Shown: positions 1 through 5,655 of the stretch, in pieces | How the letters are laid out: the number at the start of each line of letters is the position of its first letter | Position numbering within the stretch: the first letter of the stretch is position 1 | Assembly (NCBI GenBank): GCA_016929205.1 | Contig: JAFGJF010000261.1 | Span: 1-5,988 of the forward strand | DNA length: 5,988 nt | Origin: Anaerolineae bacterium | Lineage (GTDB): Bacteria > Chloroflexota > Anaerolineae > JAFGEY01 | Direction of reading: 5' to 3' | Notes under the pieces: generated by a model | The model's input: the letters and a program-made list of their open reading frames with translations, nothing else | Told to the model about the DNA's origin: nothing | The model's database searches: none | Translations under genes and position numbers: made by a program

Positions 1-81
1 CTGGCGTCCCTGGCTGCTCACCTGGCGCATCTTGCCCTGCTGGATCGTGGTCAAATTGGCCAATCCATTGTTGGTAGACAT
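1..81 (-). CDS. N-terminal fragment of a DUF2961/GH172-like protein (partial, runs off the left edge)
   Basis: Only the first 27 codons are in the window. The peptide begins MSTNNGLANLTTIQQGKMR and continues QVSSQGRQ. The pattern G-L-x-N-L-T-x-I-x-x-G-K-x-R-x-V/I-S-S is what I remember from the extreme N-terminus of DUF2961 proteins, now glycoside hydrolase family 172, where it precedes a D-R-T-G-G-N motif; here QGRQ stands at the equivalent place and the rest is outside the window. Characterised GH172 members act on fructofuranosyl or arabinofuranosyl linkages, and which one applies here cannot be said. No signal peptide is visible, so a cytoplasmic protein is likely. The ATG at 79-81 is supported by an AAAGGAG Shine-Dalgarno six bases upstream. 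The gene has the same orientation as the beta-helix gene upstream but its own promoter lies in the gap. Family call moderate, start call strong. Confidence 0.5.
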   Translation of the reverse strand, partial: MSTNNGLANLTTIQQGKMRQVSSQGRQ

Positions 82-87
82 TACACT

Positions 88-94
88 CTCCTTT
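88..94 (-). promoter_or_regulatory. Ribosome binding site of the DUF2961/GH172-like gene
   Basis: On the minus strand AAAGGAG ends six bases before the ATG at 81-79. This near-consensus Shine-Dalgarno sequence fixes the start of a gene of which only 27 codons are visible. Confidence 0.75.
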
Positions 95-138
95 CACTGC
101 TTTGTGATTGATCCGTCTTTGGATGGGGATGGTTCGGA

Positions 139-249
139 AAGCGTAGGGGCGATGCATTCCCTGGATTTGCTTGCAAGAGTGCCATGTTGCATCGTTTTAC
201 ATAATTTGTCTACGAATTCGATTTCTTGGAATGCATCGCCCCTACAAGC
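139..249. mobile_element. MITE-like element: perfect 18-bp terminal inverted repeats flanked by AAGC direct repeats
   Basis: GTAGGGGCGATGCATTCC at 143-160 is repeated as its exact reverse complement at 228-245, enclosing a 67-base centre. The element is therefore 103 bp. Directly outside both ends sits AAGC (139-142 and 246-249), as expected of a 4-bp target-site duplication. The centre has no coding potential and only short palindromes (CTTGCAAG at 170-177, CGAATTCG at 213-220). This fits a non-autonomous miniature transposable element. An alternative is a TA-duplicating element, because TA lies at the second and third base of each end (144-145, 243-244). Another is a plain dispersed palindromic repeat; ends starting GTAGGGGCGA resemble repeats I remember from several bacterial genomes, but this was not searched. 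It lies in the 5' leader of the left gene, between its promoter and ribosome binding site. Confidence 0.6.
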
Positions 250-313
250 CTGTTACCCTATTTTCTCTGCACAATGAACCGCCCCTTTGGATGCACTTGA
301 TCGTACAGTATCC

Positions 314-342
314 AGTTTACCACTCGACACTTGGGTTGTCAA
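314..342 (-). promoter_or_regulatory. Sigma-70-type promoter driving the DUF2961/GH172-like gene
   Basis: Read on the minus strand there is a perfect -35 box TTGACA (342-337), a 17-base spacer, and a -10 box TAAACT (319-314; four of six consensus bases). Transcription would start near 306-308, giving a leader of about 225 bases before the ATG at 81 that contains the whole inverted-repeat element. The promoter begins 23 bases beyond the stop codon of the beta-helix gene, which suggests that the left gene is transcribed independently. Confidence 0.6.
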
Positions 343-365
343 CAGGATATGTTTGATACGAACAC

Positions 366-3300
366 CTACTCGCGCGCCGCCAGGGGCAAATAGATCGTAT
401 AGGTGGGCAATGCCGCCCGAGTCTGCACGACGTCGAGCCCGCCCACCCCTTCGAGCGTCGCGACCCGCAGCTCGCCGGCTAACGTGCCGCTGTATCCTCG
501 AGCCACGGTGACGACGATGCGTCGCATCCAGGCGTCCTCAAACGCCGTGATCGCCGGCGTCCAGACAAGCAGACCGCCGGGCGTGACCTGGGCGGGCAGC
601 GTGCAGGTTATGGTCGCGTGCAGATCGATCGTCCCGGTATTGGTAACGGTCAGGGTGTAGGTCAGCGGATCGCCGGCCCATACCGGATCGGGATCGGCCC
701 GGATCGCGACCGCCAGATCCGACCTGGACGTAAATTCGTCCGCGCCCAGGTCGTAGCCCAGATCCGCCGGGCGCGTCTCGCCGTCGATGTCGACGGTGAG
801 GCCGGCGTCGATGCCGGCATCGCGCGCCGCGCTGCTGCCGCGAATGTGACAGTCGCCGGCAGCGGGGTTGGCAAAAGCGGGATCGCCCCAATAGTTTGGT
901 GTGCCGGTCACGATCACGCCACCGCCACTCCAATCGCTGCCGTTGGCCCACTCGCCAGCTCCCCACAACGTCGCCTCCAGTCTGGCCGAATTGGAAGTAA
1001 ACCCATCACTAAACGGCTCAATATGAACGCCGGTGGTCTGGCCAACCAGGATCGTATTGATCATCCTGACCGAACTGATGGCATAAAACATATAATCTTT
1101 GGCCACGTAAAGGCCGCTGCCATCGCCACCCGTGTTACGGGCTATGGTCGTATGGATCAGGTCGGGTGAAGACGCATAGATGTACAAACCACTGCCGTAC
1201 CGGTCGGCATGGTTATCGGCAACGATGTTGTTGACCAGCAGAACGTCCCTGGACCAACGCATATATATCCCTCCGCCAAAACTGGATGTATTGGAAAGGA
1301 TCGTATTCGACTCTAGCGTTGCGTTGCTATCCAAGGTAAGATATACACCGCCTCCCGAAGCAGCCACGTTACCAAATATTGTGTTGTTCTTGATCGTCGG
1401 GCCAGCGTGAATGGCATAGATCCCGCCTCCTTCCGCATCGGTCGAGCCGCCGGTGATGTGAAAGCCTTCGATCGTAGGGGCGATATCGCCAGTGACGTAA
1501 ACAACCCGTCCCTGGCCCAACGCGTCCAGGATGGTTGGCGAACCGGCTGGATCGGGCGTATCCCAGTTGCCGACGGTATAGCCGCCCTGCAAAACCAAGT
1601 CCTTGTCGAGGTAAACGAGCTGGCGGTCCGCCCCGTGCGCGCCCGCGCCGACGCAAACGCCAGCCACCTTGATCACGTCTCCAGGCGCAGCCGCATCGAC
1701 TGCGTTTTGCACCGAATCGCCAATCTCGGGATCGTCGTTGATGCGCACGTGGCAGTCCTGGACAAACGAGGTGCCCTGGGCACGATTCGCCGTCTCGTTC
1801 GCCGCGATCGCCAGGCTGTTGAACAGCGGCTGGCCCATCGCCACATTGGGCGAGACCCGCGTCGTCAGCGTGATCGCGAACGACTCGCCCGCCACCACCG
1901 CACCGGGCGAACACACGACCGCTCCACCCCACCCGGGATCGGCCAGCACACAGTTTGCCGGCGACTCGACCCGGACGGCTTGAAGCCAGGGGCTTAACGT
2001 ATCGGTCAAGACAACCCCGCTCGCATCCTCGCTCCCGGCGCTGGTGATGGCGATCGTGTACACAAGGGGCTGATCGCGGTTGATAAACACTCGAGACGGC
2101 TGAAGCACGATCTCGAGCCCCACGCCGGCATACTCGTCGGCACCCATGTCCACGCCCCAATCCATCGGGCGAACCTGGCGATCCACGTCGCGAACCTGCC
2201 CGGCGTCGATGCCCGCGTCGCGGGCGGGCGAAGCAGCACCGATGTGATAGTCCCCGTCAGCCGGATCCTGGAACAGCGGATCGCCGCGCAGATCGACAAC
2301 GCCGGTGACAAGGTGGCCATCTCCGCCCCAATCCAGGCCATTGGACCACTCACCTTCCCCCCACAACGTGGCCTCCAACGTGGCCGTATTGCCTGCGGTG
2401 ACGGTGATGCCTACGGTATGACCGGCGAGAATGGTGTTGGTCATCGCGACCTGGCTGTATGTCCAGCCATCATCCGTCGCATATATGCCGCTGCCGTCGC
2501 CACCCATATTGCGCGCGATCGTCGTATGCAACAGGACAAGGCTGGAGCGGTAAATGTACAAACCGCTGCCCTCGCTGCTGGCTTGATTGCCGGCGAAAAC
2601 GTGATTGGTCAGTTGCACGTCACTGTCGACCATATAGAGCCCGCCGCCACTCTGGGCCGTATTGGAAAGGACGGTATTGCCATCGATCACCGCATCCCGG
2701 CAACTCAGGTATATCCCGCCCCCTTGTTGAGCGATATTGGACAAGACCATATTGCCGCCTGTCTCAAGCAGCGGGCCACACGCGCCCAAAAACGCCAGTC
2801 CACCACCCCCGGTTGCAGTATTGGACATAATCGTATTGTGATAGAGCCTGGCCGGATCCTTTGTATAGATCCCACCGCCCGCAGATGTCGCCGTATTGGC
2901 AACAATCGTGTTGCGAACCAGAGTGGCGTTGCTCTCTTCGAGGCGCACGCCGCCGCCATCGCGGTTGGCTCTATTGCCGTTAATCACATTTCGATCGAGC
3001 GTGGCCTGGCTTTGATAGAGGTTCAGCCCACCGCCATAATCGCTGGCCGTGTTGTAGGCAATGACGTTTTGTTCGATCCTGGCGTCGCTTTCGTACAAAT
3101 ACAGGCCGCCCCCTGTCCAGGCGACGGTGTTGCTCATGATCTCATTGCCATAGACCAGGGCATCGCTGTGCAGCAAGAACAGCCCGCCACCACCGCTTTC
3201 ATATGCCCTGTTCTCCACGACAACGTTGCCGCTCAAGGTCGCCGTTGCCGTGACCACGTACACCCCGCCGCCGGCGCCGGCCCTGCCCACCGATCTCGGC

Positions 3301-3809
3301 TCTCCGCCCAGCCACGCAGCGTTGCCGCCCGTGATCCGAAGACCCTCGACGGTGGGGCTGATCGCGCCGGCGATCACGAGCACGCGGCCCTGGTTTTGCG
3401 CGTCCAGGGTGGTCACGTAAACATCCGGATTCGGCACGACCCAGTCGGTTGTCGTGTACCCGCCGCACACGGTCACCGTCTTGCTGATATAGAGCACCTG
3501 GGTAATGACCGCTGGCCCATCGTATCCGACAGGCGCAGCGCGGCTATACACGTCGGTGTAAACGCCGGATGCCACCTTGATCAATTCGCCGGTCTCGTCG
3601 GCAGCGTCAACCGCATCCTGAACGGCGCTGTAGCAGGGCACCATGGAGCCGCACTCGCCGCCGGGCGCGACGTAATAGGTGTCGTAGCTATCGGAGCCTT
3701 GAGCGCGAATCACCCTTCCCGGCATGCCGCCGAACAAAAACAGGGTGAGCAGCACACCTCCCAACCCCAAAAGAGCCATCACCATACACGAACGGTCAAA
3801 TCGACGCAT
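366..3809 (-). CDS. Secreted two-module parallel beta-helix protein with DUF11-like domains (choice-of-anchor Q type)
   Basis: The 1147-residue product starts with a signal peptide: MRRFDR, a hydrophobic stretch at about residues 9-28, and a likely cleavage site after A36 (VIRA|QG). Two homologous modules follow. Module 1 has a helix cap (about 45-160, with SAVQDAVDAA and the GLRITGG strand), eleven GGGLY-type rungs (180-443), an end region GDPLFQDPADGDYHIGAASP then RDAGID and MGADEY (509-560), and a DUF11-like Ig-fold domain (about 564-660). Module 2 repeats this at 685-1026 with only five rungs (794-901), then a second DUF11-like domain (1029-1125). The protein ends PTYTIYLPLAARE. Such right-handed beta-helices are found in polysaccharide lyases, polysaccharide-binding proteins and PMP-like surface proteins. 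I see no catalytic motif that decides between these, so the function is unknown; a surface or extracellular carbohydrate-related role is inferred from the glycosidase neighbours. The start is supported by GGAGG five bases upstream. It is divergent from the fucosidase gene. Confidence 0.9.
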   Translation of the reverse strand: MRRFDRSCMVMALLGLGGVLLTLFLFGGMPGRVIRAQGSDSYDTYYVAPGGECGSMVPCYSAVQDAVDAADETGELIKVASGVYTDVYSRAAPVGYDGPAVITQVLYISKTVTVCGGYTTTDWVVPNPDVYVTTLDAQNQGRVLVIAGAISPTVEGLRITGGNAAWLGGEPRSVGRAGAGGGVYVVTATATLSGNVVVENRAYESGGGGLFLLHSDALVYGNEIMSNTVAWTGGGLYLYESDARIEQNVIAYNTASDYGGGLNLYQSQATLDRNVINGNRANRDGGGVRLEESNATLVRNTIVANTATSAGGGIYTKDPARLYHNTIMSNTATGGGGLAFLGACGPLLETGGNMVLSNIAQQGGGIYLSCRDAVIDGNTVLSNTAQSGGGLYMVDSDVQLTNHVFAGNQASSEGSGLYIYRSSLVLLHTTIARNMGGDGSGIYATDDGWTYSQVAMTNTILAGHTVGITVTAGNTATLEATLWGEGEWSNGLDWGGDGHLVTGVVDLRGDPLFQDPADGDYHIGAASPARDAGIDAGQVRDVDRQVRPMDWGVDMGADEYAGVGLEIVLQPSRVFINRDQPLVYTIAITSAGSEDASGVVLTDTLSPWLQAVRVESPANCVLADPGWGGAVVCSPGAVVAGESFAITLTTRVSPNVAMGQPLFNSLAIAANETANRAQGTSFVQDCHVRINDDPEIGDSVQNAVDAAAPGDVIKVAGVCVGAGAHGADRQLVYLDKDLVLQGGYTVGNWDTPDPAGSPTILDALGQGRVVYVTGDIAPTIEGFHITGGSTDAEGGGIYAIHAGPTIKNNTIFGNVAASGGGVYLTLDSNATLESNTILSNTSSFGGGIYMRWSRDVLLVNNIVADNHADRYGSGLYIYASSPDLIHTTIARNTGGDGSGLYVAKDYMFYAISSVRMINTILVGQTTGVHIEPFSDGFTSNSARLEATLWGAGEWANGSDWSGGGVIVTGTPNYWGDPAFANPAAGDCHIRGSSAARDAGIDAGLTVDIDGETRPADLGYDLGADEFTSRSDLAVAIRADPDPVWAGDPLTYTLTVTNTGTIDLHATITCTLPAQVTPGGLLVWTPAITAFEDAWMRRIVVTVARGYSGTLAGELRVATLEGVGGLDVVQTRAALPTYTIYLPLAARE
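1107..1430 (-). repeat. Five degenerate beta-helix rung repeats, module 2
   Basis: Residues 794-901 of the beta-helix protein carry G-G/S-G-I/V/L-Y starts at 794, 819, 845, 872 and 897, a spacing of 25 to 27 residues (about 78 bp). Each repeat corresponds to one turn of the predicted helix. The last two rungs, with LYIYASS and HTTIARNTGGDGSG, match the last two rungs of module 1. Confidence 0.75.
2481..3272 (-). repeat. Eleven degenerate beta-helix rung repeats, module 1
   Basis: Residues 180-443 contain repeat starts of the form G-G/S-G-x-Y (or a variant at the last position) at 180, 207, 233, 259, 285, 311, 335, 363, 388, 414 and 439. The spacing is 24 to 28 residues, most often 26, so the DNA has a degenerate period close to 78 bp. 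Each rung typically also has an N-x-I/V-x-x-N-x-A segment (for example NVIAYNTA, NTIVANTA), typical of asparagine-rich turns in parallel beta-helices. Confidence 0.8.
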
Positions 3810-3814
3810 CCTAT

Positions 3815-3819
3815 CCTCC
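3815..3819 (-). promoter_or_regulatory. Ribosome binding site of the beta-helix gene
   Basis: GGAGG on the minus strand ends five bases before the ATG at 3809-3807 and supports that start, which also gives a well-formed signal peptide. I could not identify a convincing promoter for this gene in the next 90 bases upstream. Confidence 0.7.
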
Positions 3820-3902
3820 CAATCCGGTTGTTTTTTACGACAGAACCCCGCGCGAGCATTGATGAAGGTTGAAAAAATGATCCGGCAACGTTGGTGCCAA
3901 TT

Positions 3903-3951
3903 CTTGAGAACGAGTTCTCAAGCTAATATCCAAAACACGTTAAAACGTGTT
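3903..3951 (-). repeat. Two-hairpin repeat, copy 1 (inverted)
   Basis: Read on the minus strand: hairpin A is AACACGTT-TT-AACGTGTT (3951-3934), an 11-base linker TTGGATATTAG follows (3933-3923), and then hairpin B CTTGAGAAC-TC-GTTCTCAAG (3922-3903). Both palindromes are perfect (8+2+8 and 9+2+9). The order, the linker length and the cores GTTTTAAC and GAAYTCRTTC match the other two copies, which lie in the opposite orientation. The copy lies 93 bases upstream of the beta-helix start codon. Confidence 0.8.
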
Positions 3952-3956
3952 GATGT

Positions 3957-4004
3957 AACGTGTTTTAACACGTTTTCCGTGTCAGCGTCGAATTCATTCG
4001 ATGC
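3957..4004 (+). repeat. Two-hairpin repeat, copy 2
   Basis: Hairpin A is AACGTGTT-TT-AACACGTT (3957-3974, perfect 8+2+8). A 10-base linker TTCCGTGTCA (3975-3984) leads to hairpin B at 3985-4004, with centre GAATTCATTC. Hairpin B has 9+2+9 pairing with one G-T wobble pair (3987 with 4002). Only five bases (GATGT, 3952-3956) separate it from the inverted copy to its left, so hairpins A of the two copies stand head to head. Confidence 0.8.
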
Positions 4005-4066
4005 GAAAAAGGGGCACACCCGAACCATTTACTCAATATTCATAAACGCATTGTTGAGCATCGTAG

Positions 4067-4115
4067 AATCCGTTTTAACGGATTTTCCGTATCAGCTGAT
4101 GAATTCATTCATCAG
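4067..4115 (+). repeat. Two-hairpin repeat, copy 3
   Basis: Hairpin A is AATCCGTT-TT-AACGGATT (4067-4084, perfect). The linker is TTCCGTATCAG (4085-4095), nearly identical to that of copy 2. Hairpin B is CTGATGAAT-TC-ATTCATCAG (4096-4115, perfect 9+2+9). Compared with copy 2 the stem of hairpin A differs at three adjacent positions, and each change is matched on the other arm. Confidence 0.8.
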
Positions 4116-4125
4116 TTTGGACCCA

Positions 4126-4152
4126 GCGCGACTGCCTGGCAGAGTCTCGCGC
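4126..4152. repeat. GC-rich bulged inverted repeat
   Basis: An outer stem GCGCGA (4126-4131) pairs with TCGCGC (4147-4152), and an inner stem CTGCC (4132-4136) pairs with GGCAG (4138-4142) around a single T. The four bases AGTC at 4143-4146 would bulge out. It is not followed by a T-run, so it is not a standard intrinsic terminator. Function unknown. Confidence 0.35.
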
Positions 4153-4227
4153 GATCTTGGCACAGGTAAGGAAACGTGACAAATTGGCAAGCAAGTGGAG
4201 GTGCATTTGGCGGTGAGGGGCCTCGAA

Positions 4228-4257
4228 CTGGCATTCACACTCGTTCCGTGGTAAAAT
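4228..4257 (+). promoter_or_regulatory. Probable promoter of the GH29 fucosidase gene
   Basis: A -10 box TAAAAT (4252-4257; five of six consensus bases) stands 18 bases downstream of a weak -35 box CTGGCA (4228-4233; four of six). Transcription would begin near 4264 and leave a leader of about 30 bases. No other comparable box pair is seen between the hairpin cluster and the gene. Confidence 0.4.
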
Positions 4258-4285
4258 GACGGGCACAATCAAAGCAAACGTTCCC

Positions 4286-4291
4286 AAAGGA
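4286..4291 (+). promoter_or_regulatory. Ribosome binding site of the fucosidase gene
   Basis: AAAGGA precedes two consecutive ATG codons. It lies four bases from the first (4296) and seven from the second (4299), so initiation may favour the second. The choice changes the protein by a single methionine. Confidence 0.55.
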
Positions 4292-4295
4292 CAGG

Positions 4296-5645
4296 ATGAT
4301 GAGCACACGCCCAAATCACTGGCAATGGTTTTCCGAAAGCCGTTTTGGCATGTTTATCCACTGGGGTCCCTACTCGGCTTACGGGCGCGGCGAGCAGGTG
4401 CTCTTTCGCGAGCATCTCGACCAGCGCGAATACGCCGCCAACGCCTGCCGCTGGAACCCCAGGCAGTTCGATGCGGCCGAATGGGCGGCGATCGCCAAAC
4501 AGGGAGGATTCAAATACGCCGTGCTCACCTCCCGCCACCACGACGGCTACTGCCTGTGGGATTCGCAGTTCACCGATTACAGCAGCGGTAGACAGGCCCC
4601 CGGGCGCGATTTCGTGCGCGAGTACGTCGAGGCCTTTCGCGCCGCCGGCCTGCGGGTCGGGCTGTACTATTCGCTGGCCGACTGGCGCATCCCGGCTTAT
4701 TGGAACGGCCCGCGCACCGATCCCGAGGGATGGGCCGTGTTCCGCGATTACGTACACAACCAGGTGCGCGAGCTGTTGAGCCACTACGGGCGCATCGACG
4801 TGATCTGGTTCGACGGCGCCTGGCCGCAGTTCCAGGAGGACTGGAAGAGCGCCGAACTGGTCGAGATGATCCGCGAATTGCAACCCCAGATCCTGATCAA
4901 CAACCGCCTCGGTGCGACATCGCCCGACGCGCCGCCTGTGGAGGGCGTGGTGGCCGACGTCGGCCATTCGCGCCGATTGGGCGATTTCGGCACCCCCGAG
5001 CACCACATCACCGCCGATCCCGACCGGCTGTGGGAGTCGTGCCAGGTGACCACCTGGCGGTTGTGGGGCTATACGATCGGCGAGCGCTGGCGGCCGGCCG
5101 ACCTGCTGCTCGACATGCTGGTCGAATCGGCGGGCAAGGGCGGCAATTTGCTGCTCAATGTCGGGCCGGATGCGGAGGGCCAACTGCCGCCCGAGTTCGT
5201 CGAACGGGCACGGGCGATCGGCGCGTGGCTCGAGGTGCACGGGGAAGCGATCTATGGCGTCGAGGCCGGCGAGGTGTGCGAGTTTATCACCGCCGGCCGA
5301 CAGACCCGCAAGGGCAACAACCTGTACCTGATCGTCCGCTTTTGGGACGGGCGAGATACGCTGACCCTCGCGGGATTGAACACCCAGGTCGAACGGGCGA
5401 TGCTGCTCACGACCGGTGAGACGCTGGCTTTTGAGCAGAGCACCGACTATGTGACCATCAAAGGGCTGCCCCACGACCCGCCAAGCGAGCTGTTCCCGGT
5501 GATCAAACTGGAATGCGCGGCCCCACCCCAGCCCCGCCCCTGGGCCGCCGACCGCCTGTGGCAGGGCGATCCACGACGTATGGCCGCCTGGGCCGAGGCG
5601 CGCGGCGCGTCGGTTTTGGCCGACGGATTTGCCGGTAGGGAATAG
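4296..5645 (+). CDS. Alpha-L-fucosidase, glycoside hydrolase family 29
   Basis: The 449-residue protein is a complete GH29 enzyme, which removes alpha-linked L-fucose from glycans with retention of configuration. The barrel domain occupies about residues 8-315. Visible family motifs are RFGMFIHWGPYS (16-27), SRHHDGY (79-85), VGLYYSLADW (121-130), VIWFDGAWP (169-177), WESC (246-249, the core of the classical fucosidase signature) and GKGGNLLLNVGPDAEG (280-295). D173 in WFDG is the expected nucleophile. The acid/base is poorly conserved in GH29; E235 in FGTPEHH is a candidate. A small beta-sandwich domain (about 316-410) and a Pro/Arg-rich tail follow. There is no signal peptide, so the enzyme probably works in the cytoplasm on imported oligosaccharides. 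Length is normal for bacterial members. The next gene starts 10 bases after the stop, so the two are likely co-transcribed. Fucosidase activity is well supported; the linkage preference is not. Confidence 0.92.
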   Translation: MMSTRPNHWQWFSESRFGMFIHWGPYSAYGRGEQVLFREHLDQREYAANACRWNPRQFDAAEWAAIAKQGGFKYAVLTSRHHDGYCLWDSQFTDYSSGRQAPGRDFVREYVEAFRAAGLRVGLYYSLADWRIPAYWNGPRTDPEGWAVFRDYVHNQVRELLSHYGRIDVIWFDGAWPQFQEDWKSAELVEMIRELQPQILINNRLGATSPDAPPVEGVVADVGHSRRLGDFGTPEHHITADPDRLWESCQVTTWRLWGYTIGERWRPADLLLDMLVESAGKGGNLLLNVGPDAEGQLPPEFVERARAIGAWLEVHGEAIYGVEAGEVCEFITAGRQTRKGNNLYLIVRFWDGRDTLTLAGLNTQVERAMLLTTGETLAFEQSTDYVTIKGLPHDPPSELFPVIKLECAAPPQPRPWAADRLWQGDPRRMAAWAEARGASVLADGFAGRE

Positions 5646-5648
5646 GAG
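5644..5648 (+). promoter_or_regulatory. Ribosome binding site of the second GH29-like gene
   Basis: AGGAG overlaps the TAG stop of the fucosidase gene and ends seven bases before the ATG at 5656. The spacing is ideal, so this ATG is probably used although the encoded protein lacks the front of its family domain. Confidence 0.65.
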
Positions 5649-5655
5649 AACGATC

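Larger units (their letters stand above)
3810..4295. other. Divergent intergenic region with repeated hairpins
   Basis: This 486-base stretch separates two divergently transcribed genes, and I find no credible gene in it. It is visibly richer in A and T than the genes around it. Its middle part (3903-4115) is filled by three copies of a two-hairpin element, listed separately. The 62 bases between the second and third copies (4005-4066) hold only a weak inverted repeat, CTCAA at 4032-4036 with TTGAG at 4054-4058. The right part carries a bulged GC-rich hairpin and the probable fucosidase promoter. The left 90 bases hold the beta-helix ribosome binding site and nothing else I can name. Confidence 0.6.

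Noticed and set aside
143..245. An intrinsic terminator for the beta-helix gene
   Set aside because: The arms are separated by 67 bases and no T-run follows. The terminal repeats with flanking AAGC fit an inserted element better.
2244..3872. A 542-codon open frame on the plus strand opposite the beta-helix gene
   Set aside because: It is antisense to a gene with clear signal peptide and domain structure. Its openness follows from the GC-rich, 78-bp repetitive coding sequence, and its product shows no recognisable domain.
3903..3922. A LexA/SOS box, because of GAAC...GTTC
   Set aside because: The half-sites are separated by two bases rather than the four of a Gram-positive-type LexA box, and the palindrome is fully explained as hairpin B of the repeated element.
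3934..4084. Operators for a LacI-family sugar regulator
   Set aside because: LacI-family sites typically have a central CG and a constant half-site. Here the centre is TT/AA and the arms differ between copies in a compensated way, which fits hairpins better. A regulator role is not excluded.
3903..4115. Integron attC sites or a CRISPR array
   Set aside because: The stems are perfect short palindromes without the attC R and L boxes or unpaired bulges, and no cassette genes are present. Spacing and orientation are irregular and there are no unique spacers of constant length, so it is not CRISPR.
3724..4179. A 151-codon plus-strand open frame covering the hairpin region
   Set aside because: It begins inside the beta-helix gene on the opposite strand, has no ribosome binding site that I could see, and is translated largely from palindromic repeats.
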